A DNA stretch of 64,000 bases from the NCBI RefSeq assembly GCF_002277815.1, contig NZ_NKJI01000001.1, forward strand, positions 675,501-739,500, written 5' to 3'. The stretch is from Pseudomonas sp. ERMR1:02 (GTDB lineage: Bacteria > Pseudomonadota > Gammaproteobacteria > Pseudomonadales > Pseudomonadaceae). The notes under the pieces were generated by a model. That model had not been told where the DNA came from. It made no database searches and saw nothing but the letters and a program-made list of their open reading frames with translations. The translations under genes were made by a program, and so were the position numbers. This document shows, in pieces, positions 8,089 through 16,200 of the stretch (position 1 is its first letter; the number at the start of each line of letters is the position of its first letter).

Positions 8089-9771
8089 TTACTCGGGCAG
8101 GGCGATCGGTCCGATCTCGTTGAACACATCACCTGGACCCGGATTCTCGGCGTGAGTTGCACCGCCGAAATGTTTCATGATGCCCCACACCGCGTTGAGC
8201 GACGTCTGCACCGCACCTTCAACCCAGGCCGGCGTCCACGAAACGTCGTCGCCGGCGATGAAAATCCCGCGCTGTTCTGCCGGCATGTCGTCCTGCATGA
8301 AATGCGCGTACATACGCTGGTTGTAGCGGTAGTGTCCGGGCAGGGCGCCTTTGAATGCACCGAGAAAATGCGGGTCGGCTTCCCACGATACGGTGATCGG
8401 GTCGCCGATGATTCGTGCGGCGATGTCGACTTTCGGGTAGATCTTTTTCAACGCATCCAGCGCCAGTTTTACGCGTTTTTCCACCGGGTGCGGCAGCATT
8501 TTCAGCGCGTCGCTCATCCATGAATACGACAGGCAAATCACCCCTGGCTTGTCGTCACCGTTGTCGAACAGATAAGTGCCACGGGTCAGGCGATCGGTGA
8601 GGGTCATGCTCATCAGGTCGCGGCCGGTTTCCGGGTCTTTGTCTTTCCAGAACGGACGGTCGACCATCACGAAAGTTTTCGACGATTGCATGTAGCGGGT
8701 GCGGTCTAGGGCCATCCACATCTTTTGCGAGAAAAGGCTTTCATCGCATTCGATCTGGGTGGTCAGCAGCCAGCTCTGGCAAGTGGTCAATACCGCGGCG
8801 TATTCACGGGTGTCGCCGTTGTTGTCGGTGACCGCAAAACGGCCGTCCGGTGCGTGGGCGATTTTCTTCACCCCGGAGCGTGGGGCACCGCTGTGCAACG
8901 ACTTGAGGCTGGTGCCTTGCGGCCAGTGTACGCAGCGCTCCGGTACATGGCGCCAGATGCCCTGTGGCACTTGTTCCACGCCACCGACCACCAGATGCTG
9001 GTGATCGTCGCAGTTGGTCATCACGACGCGGAAGATTTCCAACATCGAGTTGGGGAAGTCCGAGTCCCAGCCACCGGTGCCGAAGCCGACCTGGCCGAAT
9101 ACTTCGCGGTGATGGAACGACAGTTTGGCGAATGCTTTAGAGGTGGCGACGAAGTCGTAGAACGTGCGGTCGTCCCACAACGGCACGAGGGTGTTCCACA
9201 ACTCCTTGAGGCGCGGTACGTCGCGGTCGCGGATCGCTTGCTGGATATCTGAGAACTGCGAGCCGGCTTCCAGGGCATCGGCCCAGGCGTCAGCCACTTC
9301 CTGGAACAGTGCAGGAAGATCAGTCAGTTTCTGTGCGTAATGGGTTTTGCCTTCCAGATCGATGACGGTGCTGCCGGAGGCAGGCGTCAGCGGGTTAGGG
9401 AAGGGCTTGGTCTCAAGACCCAGCTTGTCAACGTAGTGATAGAACGCGGTGGACGACACCGGAAAACGCATACCGCCCAACTCGGCGACGATGCCGTCGG
9501 TGCCGTTGAACGCTTGGGAGCGCAGGCGGCCGCCCATTTTTGAAGCTTCATAGACGACGGGCTTAAGGCCGAGCTTCATCAGTTCGTAAGCGGCCACCAG
9601 CCCTGCGATACCTGCGCCGACAATCGCCACTTCGGCGCCGTGATTGTGCTCGGGAATGCTCCCCAGGCCGGCCGGGTGTTCGATCCAGTCGTCGAAGCCG
9701 AAAGGAAAGTCAGGACCGAAAATGGTGACTGGCTTTTTACCGTCTGCAGGATGGCGATTGTTCTTGTTCAT
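8089..9771 (-). CDS. davB: flavin-dependent amino-acid 2-monooxygenase, probable L-lysine 2-monooxygenase
   Basis: A 560-residue flavoprotein of the amine oxidase family. The FAD dinucleotide motif GxGxxG is at about residues 52-57 (VGAGIAGLVAAYEL), followed by the GGRLRSQAF and ELGGMRFP segments. The C-terminal FAD contact is IFIAGDDVSWTPAWVEGAVQ. The domain pattern resembles tryptophan and lysine 2-monooxygenases, which oxidatively decarboxylate an amino acid to an amide. A downstream amidase (davA) takes the amide on, so L-lysine to 5-aminovalerate is the likely pathway. AAGG precedes the ATG. Substrate is inferred from context; another basic amino acid cannot be excluded. Confidence 0.85.
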   Translation of the reverse strand: MNKNNRHPADGKKPVTIFGPDFPFGFDDWIEHPAGLGSIPEHNHGAEVAIVGAGIAGLVAAYELMKLGLKPVVYEASKMGGRLRSQAFNGTDGIVAELGGMRFPVSSTAFYHYVDKLGLETKPFPNPLTPASGSTVIDLEGKTHYAQKLTDLPALFQEVADAWADALEAGSQFSDIQQAIRDRDVPRLKELWNTLVPLWDDRTFYDFVATSKAFAKLSFHHREVFGQVGFGTGGWDSDFPNSMLEIFRVVMTNCDDHQHLVVGGVEQVPQGIWRHVPERCVHWPQGTSLKSLHSGAPRSGVKKIAHAPDGRFAVTDNNGDTREYAAVLTTCQSWLLTTQIECDESLFSQKMWMALDRTRYMQSSKTFVMVDRPFWKDKDPETGRDLMSMTLTDRLTRGTYLFDNGDDKPGVICLSYSWMSDALKMLPHPVEKRVKLALDALKKIYPKVDIAARIIGDPITVSWEADPHFLGAFKGALPGHYRYNQRMYAHFMQDDMPAEQRGIFIAGDDVSWTPAWVEGAVQTSLNAVWGIMKHFGGATHAENPGPGDVFNEIGPIALPE

Positions 9772-9812
9772 GGCTGACCTTGCTGGCGATCGGACGCGGG
9801 GGTGAGCGTCTG

Positions 9813-9818
9813 AGTATA
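9813..9818 (-). promoter_or_regulatory. possible -10 box for davB
   Basis: The minus strand reads TATACT about 42 bases before the davB ATG, within an AT-rich intergenic region. No good -35 was seen at the right spacing, and an Lrp-type activator encoded by the next gene could compensate. A tentative call. Confidence 0.3.
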
Positions 9819-9931
9819 GGAAAAGATGCCAGCCATTCTAGAGAGCGTAGAACACGTTAATAAGACGCAAAGTGTCGTCGTTTTGCTAATTAACTGATCA
9901 ATATGACGATCTATAGATACACAATGCCCAT

Positions 9932-9961
9932 TGTAGGAGCGAGGCTGCCCGCGAAGAGGCC
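9932..9961. repeat. single REP copy with one base missing
   Basis: GTAGGAGCGAGGCTGCCCGC near the end of the Lrp-family gene. It matches the REP palindrome but lacks one T of the central TT. No partner arm was seen nearby, so it is a solitary, slightly decayed REP. Confidence 0.75.
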
Positions 9962-9992
9962 CAACCATTAGCTAGAGATATCCCAATCAAAC

Positions 9993-10454
9993 TCAAACCG
10001 GCTGCCCCCGATCAATCTTGCTGCTCAAAATGATCGATGTAGTCGTCTTCTCCACCCCATCCACACTGCCAATTTGATCCAGCAACTGATCCAGTTGCTC
10101 TGGCGAATCAGTACGCAGCCACGCCACATAGTCAAATTCGCCGCTCACCGCACATAACTGCTGCACCTGAGCCATGGCACTCAACCTGCGCAACACTTCC
10201 TTGCCGGAGCGCGGCTGCACCGTGATCCCGACATAAGCCTGCAACCCACCATCCACCACCCGCTGGCCGAGGCGCACACCATAACCAGTGATCACTTTGG
10301 CTTTCTCCAGCCGTGCCAAACGCGAAGTCACGGTGGTGCGGGCGATGCCCAGCTGGCGAGCGAGCATGGCCACGCTTTCGCGGGCATTGATTTGCAGGGC
10401 GGCAATCAACTGGCGGTCGATTTCGTCAAGAACGGGCGGGCGAGTGTCAGGCAA
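9993..10454 (-). CDS. Lrp/AsnC-family transcriptional regulator, likely regulator of davBA
   Basis: A 153-residue Lrp/AsnC protein with an N-terminal winged helix-turn-helix (DRQLIAALQINARESVAMLA, then RTTVTSRLARLEKAKVITGY) and a C-terminal RAM/ligand domain (YVGITVQPRSGKEVLRRLSA, GEFDYVAWLRT, DGVEKTTTSIILS). The frame begins with TTG at 10454 preceded by GGAG at 8 bases. The ATG 8 bases further upstream is out of frame. It lies just upstream of davB in the same orientation (220-base gap). Lrp-type regulators commonly control adjacent amino-acid catabolic genes, so lysine or 5-aminovalerate response is a reasonable inference. Confidence 0.88.
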   Translation of the reverse strand: MPDTRPPVLDEIDRQLIAALQINARESVAMLARQLGIARTTVTSRLARLEKAKVITGYGVRLGQRVVDGGLQAYVGITVQPRSGKEVLRRLSAMAQVQQLCAVSGEFDYVAWLRTDSPEQLDQLLDQIGSVDGVEKTTTSIILSSKIDRGQPV

Positions 10455-10681
10455 AGGGGCATCTCCAGCGGCACAGATCGTTGGGCCAGCATGTTACAGG
10501 CACAGCCCACGCAACGGATGTTTGATCGGTCGATCCAACATGTTCGTCAACGGCATGCGCCTGGGCAACAACATGATCCCGCGTGACAAGATAGGCGTCG
10601 GGGCCAGTGGTATCGAAATAGGCGTGGTGCCGCAGGAAGGCACGCCATTCGGCGCCATGCGCGAACGGCTGCAACCACACT
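10455..10681. other. intergenic stretch without a recognisable gene
   Basis: Between the Lrp-family gene and the REP pair there is no convincing gene. A plus-strand reading from 10540 (beginning MFVNGMRLGNNMIPRDKIGV) looks protein-like but has no ribosome-binding site and runs straight into the REP element. It could be a decayed fragment. I do not recognise it. Confidence 0.4.
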
Positions 10682-10769
10682 CTGTAGGAGCGAGGCTTGC
10701 CCGCGAAGAAACGCGGTGATTCAGGCAAGCCGCGTAGCATTCTTCGCGGGCAAGCCTCGCTCCTACGGG
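10682..10769. repeat. REP pair (inverted)
   Basis: Left arm at about 10682-10709 and right arm at about 10740-10768, both with core GGAGCGAGGCTTGCCC in opposite orientation, spacer about 30 bases. It lies upstream of the orphan HEMGH protein gene. Confidence 0.92.
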
Positions 10770-10838
10770 GCAGCGCAGCGACAGGATGGACAGCTACAGT
10801 CACTCGTAGTCGAATGAGAGACCCGAGGATCCGAGGCG

Positions 10839-11459
10839 ATGGACGTGAAGAAGATGCCTGCCGCTGTGCGGGAACATGCCTTGCAGATCGCCCACCACGA
10901 AATGGGGCATTACGTCGTGGCTCGGACGCTGGGGTTTGAAACGGGTGGCGTTACCCTGACAGTAACCATGGACCTGCGGCATAAAGGAGGTGCTTCAATC
11001 AGTTTGGTGCGGCCAATTTCGTCGATGGAAGCAATGAAGGAATACCTGGAAGCCAGGATAATGGTCCTCTTCGCGGGCACGATGGCGCAGACATTACCTT
11101 CAGCCCATACGCACGAAAAACATGTCGATAAATCGCAAGCGGCCGCGATCCTCAATGGCGTGCTTGGCGCGGAACGGGATGACGCGAAAATCCGGGAGTT
11201 GCGGCATCTGTTGCGCAACATCACCTATCCCGATACCGATCCGGCGGCGTGCGATAGCATCACGGCCGAGCTGAAAGCGATCAATGATCGCTTGTGGTTA
11301 CGGGCTCAGGACATCGTCGAGGCGTTGGCCGAAACGATTACCGAACTTGCAGAGACGCTGGTAAGCCGCTTGGTCCTTGTGGAGCAGTGGGGCAGGCCTG
11401 CGGATACCTATGAGGTTGTGTTGACGCGTGAAGTGCTTGAACGGATGAAGCCCCTGTAG
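10839..11459 (+). CDS. stand-alone M41-like (FtsH peptidase domain) zinc metalloprotease, hypothetical
   Basis: A 206-residue protein with a zinc protease signature H20-E21-M22-G23-H24 in AHHEMGHYVVARTLGFE. Downstream it resembles the FtsH peptidase domain: ARIMVLFAGTMAQ corresponds to the helix after the glycine-rich loop, and HVDKSQAAAIL offers Asp97 as a possible third zinc ligand. No AAA ATPase module, membrane segment or signal peptide is present, so it would be a cytoplasmic peptidase domain on its own. GAGG lies just upstream of the ATG. The final codons and the TAG stop lie inside a REP element. No partner gene is evident. The fold assignment is inferred from motifs and function is unknown. 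Confidence 0.7.
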   Translation: MDVKKMPAAVREHALQIAHHEMGHYVVARTLGFETGGVTLTVTMDLRHKGGASISLVRPISSMEAMKEYLEARIMVLFAGTMAQTLPSAHTHEKHVDKSQAAAILNGVLGAERDDAKIRELRHLLRNITYPDTDPAACDSITAELKAINDRLWLRAQDIVEALAETITELAETLVSRLVLVEQWGRPADTYEVVLTREVLERMKPL

Positions 11460-11558
11460 GAGCGAGCTCGCTCGCGTAGGTCGTAGACGATAACGCGTAA
11501 AACCAGATACCCAGCGGCGCTCTTGGATTACTCGCAAGCAAGCTTGCTCCTACAGGGG
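11454..11558. repeat. divergent REP pair overlapping the end of the HEMGH gene
   Basis: Left arm (from 11454) reads CTGTAGGAGCGAGCTCGCTC. Right arm (about 11530-11557) reads as the complement of CCTGTAGGAGCAAGCTTGC. The two arms share the GTAGGAGC head but differ in the palindrome. The TAG stop of the upstream gene (11457-11459) is part of the left arm. Confidence 0.8.
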
Positions 11559-11578
11559 CGTTTTTGACGCTGCTGTGA

Positions 11579-11893
11579 TTACGTGTTGTTCGGTTGGGCT
11601 GCTTTCTTTTTCGTTCCGACTGACCGTCGTGTCAGCACCTTAACCACATCATCGACTACCGCTTTGCTCATCGCCGTCAGGTAATGCGCAGCCCAGGCGT
11701 GGGTGTCTTGGGCGTAAGCGGCATCCACGGTCAGGGATTTGGCGAGGAAAAGCAGGTCGGATGCTTGGGCCAAGGCGTCGGCAATTGGGACGTCGCGGCA
11801 TACATGGAATAGCGGCTGGTTCGAGCAGTAGAGGAAGGGGGTGAAGCCGATGGTTTTCAGTTCTGAGGGTGACGTTGGATTTGCTTTGTTCAT
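11579..11893 (-). CDS. DUF3077 family protein
   Basis: A 104-residue protein with the Pseudomonas DUF3077 pattern: LFHVCRDVPIADALAQASDLLFLAK followed by a helical stretch (YAQDTHAWAAHYLTAMSKAVVDDVVKVL). Function is unknown. The start chosen is ATG 11893 (MNKANPTSPSELKT), which has GGGAG 8 bases upstream. The frame is also open back to an ATG at 12022 that would add 43 residues, but that ATG has no ribosome-binding site and its sequence forms strong RNA structure. The leader upstream contains competing hairpins that could control translation. It ends convergently against the HEMGH gene. Confidence 0.75.
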   Translation of the reverse strand: MNKANPTSPSELKTIGFTPFLYCSNQPLFHVCRDVPIADALAQASDLLFLAKSLTVDAAYAQDTHAWAAHYLTAMSKAVVDDVVKVLTRRSVGTKKKAAQPNNT

Positions 11894-11910
11894 GGTTTTA
11901 CTCCCTGGTT

Positions 11911-12022
11911 GAGAAGCTGCCACTTTCGTTTCCAAGCGAAGGGGTGGCAGCTGTACGCAGGTTGGAAAACCGGGAACCAGAGAAACCGGCACGCCCGAAG
12001 GCGTCCCACGCACAGCTGCCAT
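11911..12022 (-). promoter_or_regulatory. structured leader of the DUF3077 gene with mutually exclusive hairpins
   Basis: Read on the minus strand, TGGCAGCTGTGCGT (12021-12008) can pair with GCGTACAGCTGCCA (11958-11945) over 14 bp including two G-U pairs. The enclosed part holds an ACGCC-TTCG-GGCGT hairpin with the stable C(UUCG)G loop and a GGTT-TTCC-AACC hairpin. The same middle segment can instead pair with GTGGCAGCT (11923-11915), just upstream of the GGGAG ribosome-binding site, enclosing a further CTTCG/CGAAAG hairpin. The two pairings exclude each other, as in attenuators and riboswitches. Structure is seen directly; the regulatory role is inferred. Confidence 0.55.
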
Positions 12023-12473
12023 GACACAAGATTGCAGTCGTAAAAACGTCTGCAGTCATGATCGAGCGCTATTGCGTTGTGGTTCGACGGGTTTCCAAGC
12101 CCGGTCACTGAATGTTCAGCGACGCCTGGAGACTATCCCGTCGAATAAAAGCGCAACAAGGCGGCAAAGTGCCCAAATGCAAGATTCGGAGTTTGCCTAC
12201 AAGGTCTTACGGCGTCATCCGATATTGCGACGCCTTAATTAAACAAGCCAAATCCGGCGAGCGATTTTACAGGTCAGTGACGGTCCTGGGCGGCGGAGCC
12301 ACACGCCAAAACACCCGAAGTGTCAAGCGATACGTTTCAAGCGAGTGGCTAATGGTAAACAATCTGCCGGAAATCATCGTTAACAAATGCCGCCGGAATC
12401 AGGGTAGTCGTCCATCCACTGGAACTCATACATTTATTCCTTTGAGGTTATATTCCTTTGGTGGCATATTTGT
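12023..12473. other. gene-free interval upstream of the toxin gene
   Basis: About 450 bases with lower GC than the surroundings and no recognisable gene. The plus-strand reading 12112-12477 has no family resemblance and no ribosome-binding site. The 3' part, with TTATAT and TTTGAGG boxes just before the toxin ATG, probably holds the promoter/operator of the toxin-antitoxin pair. Confidence 0.5.
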
Positions 12474-12839
12474 ATGAAATGGGACGTTGAATATACCGAT
12501 GAGTTTGAAGCCTGGTGGAATCGCCTCAACGACGCTGAACAGGACTCGGTCCAGGCCACGGTCATGATGTTGGGCGATGATGGACCGCACTTGGGATTTC
12601 CATACACCAGCGATATCAAAGGGTCGCGGCATGGCAACCTCCGTGAGTTGCGGGTGCAGCACGCTGGCAAGCCTTACCGTGTGTTGTATGCCTTTGATCC
12701 GCGACGCTGTGCAATCCTGCTGATCGGTGGTGACAAAACCGGTCAGGATCGTTGGTATCTGGAGCATGTACCGTTGGCCGAACGTCTATACGACGAGCAC
12801 TTGGAAACATTGAAGAAAGAGGGCAGTGACAATGGCTAA
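12474..12839 (+). CDS. higB: HigB/RelE-superfamily toxin
   Basis: A 121-residue toxin of the phage-Gp49-like/HigB branch of the RelE/ParE fold. It starts MKWDVEYTDEFEAWWNRLND, then PYTSDIKGSRHGNLRELRVQ, then the core strand PYRVLYAFDPRRCAILLIGGDK and the C-terminal helix. Such toxins cleave mRNA on the ribosome. The basic RHGNLRELR segment and the YRVLYAFDP strand are the usual active-surface region. GGTGG lies about 9 bases before the ATG. The toxin precedes the antitoxin, as in higBA modules, and the two genes overlap by 8 bases. Naming is by family and order; the exact subfamily is uncertain. Confidence 0.85.
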   Translation: MKWDVEYTDEFEAWWNRLNDAEQDSVQATVMMLGDDGPHLGFPYTSDIKGSRHGNLRELRVQHAGKPYRVLYAFDPRRCAILLIGGDKTGQDRWYLEHVPLAERLYDEHLETLKKEGSDNG

Positions 12840-13137
12840 AAAATTTGCTGATTTGGTGGCGCGGCGCTCTCCTGAGTCTCAAGCGCGTGTGGACGCTCTG
12901 CACCAGAAGCTGCGGGCAGAAATGCCGCTGCACGAGTTGCGTCAGGCCCAGGCATTGAGTCAGGACACGCTGGCCAAGACACTACATGTCAATCAGGCCG
13001 CTATCTCCAAGATGGAGCGACGTACTGACATGTACATCAGCACGCTACGCAACTATATCCGCGCCATGGGCGGTGAGCTGGAAATCATCGCAACCTTTCC
13101 TGAGGGACAGGTAAAGATCGAGAACTTTGCCAACTGA
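12832..13137 (+). CDS. higA: XRE-family antitoxin (HigA type)
   Basis: A 101-residue antitoxin with a helix-turn-helix (ELRQAQALSQDTLAKTLHVN, then QAAISKMERRTDMYISTLRNY) and a short C-terminal strand region. Starting at ATG 12832 it overlaps the toxin by 8 bases. A GTG two codons upstream is possible, but GAGG at 9 bases fits the ATG better. It would bind the toxin and repress the operon promoter, as known for higBA systems. It is followed at once by an intrinsic terminator and then a convergent tRNA gene. Confidence 0.85.
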   Translation: MAKKFADLVARRSPESQARVDALHQKLRAEMPLHELRQAQALSQDTLAKTLHVNQAAISKMERRTDMYISTLRNYIRAMGGELEIIATFPEGQVKIENFAN

Positions 13138-13152
13138 ACAGTCAGACACGAA

Positions 13153-13180
13153 AAAGCCGCGCATTGCGCGGCTTTCTTGT
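13153..13180 (+). terminator. intrinsic terminator after the toxin-antitoxin pair (possibly bidirectional)
   Basis: Stem AAAGCCGCGC / GCGCGGCTTT (13153-13162 with 13166-13175), 3-base loop, followed by CTTGTTT on the plus strand and by a T run from the AAAAA upstream on the minus strand. It can end both the antitoxin transcript and the tRNA transcript. Confidence 0.88.
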
Positions 13181-13181
13181 T

Positions 13182-13258
13182 TGGTGGGCCCACACGGACT
13201 TGAACCGTGGACCAAAGGATTATGAGTCCTCTGCTCTAACCAACTGAGCTATAGGCCC
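13182..13258 (-). tRNA. tRNA with CAT anticodon, probably tRNA-Ile2 (lysidine-modified)
   Basis: A 77-nt tRNA including encoded CCA (13182-13184). The cloverleaf is complete: acceptor GGGCCTA / TGGGCCC, D arm AGCTCAGTTGGTTAGAGC, anticodon loop ACTCATAATC, and T arm with GGTTCAAGTCC. The CAT anticodon could be Met or Ile2. The acceptor has C4-G69 and C5-G68, which are recognition pairs for the lysidine synthase TilS in E. coli and are absent in its elongator tRNA-Met, so Ile2 (reading AUA) is favoured. Confidence 0.9.
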
Positions 13259-13273
13259 TCAGTAGGCCGCGGA

Positions 13274-16200
13274 TTATAGCGACGGTTTCGCGGCTGTGCT
13301 ATCCGAAAAATCCAATACGGCTGTACGAAGAAACGTCGCGGCGAATTCGTCCGGGGGCAGAGGCACACTGACGATGTAGCCCTGGATCTGTTCACAACCC
13401 TCAAAGGCCAGAAATTGCTGCTGTGCCTGGCTCTCCACGCCTTCAGCAATAACAGTGAATTGCATGCTGCGGCCGAGCGCGATGATGGCGCGCACGATGG
13501 CGGCGTCGTGGGGATCATCCGGCAAACCGCGAACGAAAGACTGGTCAATCTTGAGTATGTCGAGTGGCAGGCGTTTGAGGTAGCTCAGGGACGAGTAACC
13601 GGTACCGAAGTCATCGATCGCCAATTGAACACCAAGGTGCTTGAGTTGATGCAGCACACTCAACGCTTCTTCCGCCTGGCTCATGATGAAATTTTCGGTG
13701 ATTTCCAGTTGTAGGAATTCGGGTTTGAGGCGGTAGTCCTTGAGTAATTGCTCGATGCGCCCGAGCAGGTTCGGCTGGCGCAATTGAGCGCCCGCGAGGT
13801 TGACCGACAGCGGGCCAAGGCCCACGTAGGATTTGTTCCACTCGTGCATTTGCCGGCAGGCGGTCTCCAGCACCCAGTCGCCGATTTGCAGGATCATGCC
13901 GTTTTCTTCGGCCAGGGAAATGAAGTGTTCCGGCGGCACGTCGCCAAAGGTCGGGTGGCGCCAGCGGATCAGCGCCTCGGCACCCACCAGGCGATAGTCG
14001 TGGAGGCTGATCTTCGGTTGGTAGCACAGGTGCAGCTCATTGCGCTCAATGGCGCGTCGCAGTTCGTGTTCCAGCGCTACGCGTTCGCTGGCTTGCGCGG
14101 TGAGGTCGCAGGTATAGCTTTCGACCCGGTTACGGCCTTTGGCTTTGGAACGGTACATCGCCGCGTCGGCGTTCTTGATCAGCGTGGCCACGTCGCAGCC
14201 GTCCTGTGGATAAAGGCTGGTGCCGATGCTGGAACTGATGAAAAACTCGTGCTCACCCGCCTGGAACGGTGCGGTGAAGCAATTGAGCAGCTTCGTGGCA
14301 ATGTTGTCGGCATCGCTGGGTTGCTGCAAGCCAGGTAGCAAGATGATGAACTCGTCGCCGCCCAAGCGAGCCACGGTGTCGATATCGCGCAATTGTTCCT
14401 TGAGTCGTACGGCAATTCCCTTTAGCAGCAGGTCGCCGACCGGGTGGCCGAGGCTGTCGTTGATGTGTTTGAAGCGGTCCAGATCAAGGAATAGCACCGC
14501 GCCCTGGCCTCCGTTTTCTCTCTGGGTGTTGAGTGCGGTCAACAAACGGCTTTCGAACAGCGTGCGGTTTGGCAGGCCGGTCAGCGGGTCGTGGTGGGCC
14601 TGGTAGTCGAGTTTGGCTTGAGCGTGCTTGAGGCTCGAAATGTCAGCGAACACCGCCACAAAGTGGGTGATGAACCTATCCCGGTTGCGCACTGCGCTGA
14701 TGGTCAGCCAGCTCGGGTACAGCTCGCCATTTTTGCGCCGGTTGGAGATCTCGCCTTGCCAGTGTCCTTCGGCGGTCAGTTGATGCCACATGGCGGCGTA
14801 GAACGCGCTGTCATGCAGGCCCGAGGCAAGCAGGCGCGGGGTATGGCCCAGCGCTTCGCTTTCGCTGTAGCCGGTGATCTCGGTAAACGCACGGTTGACG
14901 GCGCTGATGTGTTGCTGGGTGTCGGTGATCAATACGCCTTCGGCGGTGCTCTCGAATACCGTAGCGGCCTGTTGCAGTTTTTCCTGCATCAGGTGGCGCT
15001 CGGTGATGTCCCGGGCGATGGTCAGCATGCAGTCTTCTTCGCCGATCGGCAGTGGACGACTGGATACTTCGCAGAGCCGAATTTGCCCGTCGCTGCGGCG
15101 GATATGGCAACTGAAGTCACGGACGAAGCCATCGCGGTGCAGCAGGTCAAGCATCTGTTTGCGTTCGTTGAGGTTGACCCAAATCCCCAGATCCAGCGCC
15201 GAGCGATCCACCGACATCGCACTGTTGAACCCGGTGATGCGGCTGAAACCTTCGTTGACTTCCAACAGCAAGCCATCGCTCTGCCGGGACAGCAGCAAGC
15301 CGTCCGGGGAGGCGTGGAACGCCTTTGCGAACTTCTCTTCGGAGGTTTGCAGTTGCTGCTGGGTTTCCTTGAGCTGGGTGATGTCGCGCACAACCACCAC
15401 CAGCGCCGGGGTTGTGTCGAGGTCGAAGGGTTCTGCCGAGATCAGGCCGGTAAACACTTGGCCATTGCTGCGGCGAAAGGGCATCTCCAGGTTGCGAATG
15501 CTGCCGGCCTGCAGACGCTGCAACAAACCCGGCCCCACACCGGGAATGCCCCAGATGTTGAGGTTGGTGGCAGTCTGGCCGATGACGTCTTCGGCCTTGA
15601 GGCCGATCTGTTCTTCGAACGCTTCGTTGACCTCCAGCAGGCAGCCGTCGCAGAGACGCGCAATGACCAGAATGTCGGGGCATTGCTGGAACACCGAAGC
15701 AAATTTCTGTTCCGACAAGCGCAGGGCTTCTTCGGTGCGCTTGGCCTCGCTGATGTCGATCATCAGCCCGCGCATTACCGGCTCATGGCCGTGCTCGATC
15801 AGGCTGACGATATCGCGGACCCACAAGCAACGCCCATCAGCGGTGATGACCCGGTAGTCGAGGCTGTGATCGCGTCCGGCCAACACTTCGTGATCGCAAA
15901 AATTTTGCGCGCGGGTGAGGTCGGCTGGGTGAATGATGTTGCGCCAGAAGCCTGGAATCAGCCAGTGAGAGAGGGGGTAACCGAGCAAATCCTCGGCGTG
16001 TGGCGACACATAGCTGTAGGTGAAGTCGCTCATTCGCGCTTCCCAGGCGATGGCTGACAGACTCTCCACCAGTCCGCGGTAGTGATATTCGCTGCTGCGC
16101 AGTTCTTGCTCCAGATCGACCCGGCGGGCAATTTCAGAGCTCAAACGGCGGTTGATCCGGATTACCACGGCCAGCACGATGATCAGCAGCAGTAGTCCCG

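Noticed and set aside
11893-12022. Extension of the DUF3077 protein to an ATG at 12022
   Set aside because: No ribosome-binding site, and the segment folds as a structured leader. Kept only as an alternative.
12112-12477. 121-codon plus frame before the toxin
   Set aside because: No ribosome-binding site or family resemblance, and it runs into the toxin start.
13182-13258. Plain methionine tRNA call
   Set aside because: C4-G69 and C5-G68 in the acceptor favour tRNA-Ile2; Met is kept as an alternative.
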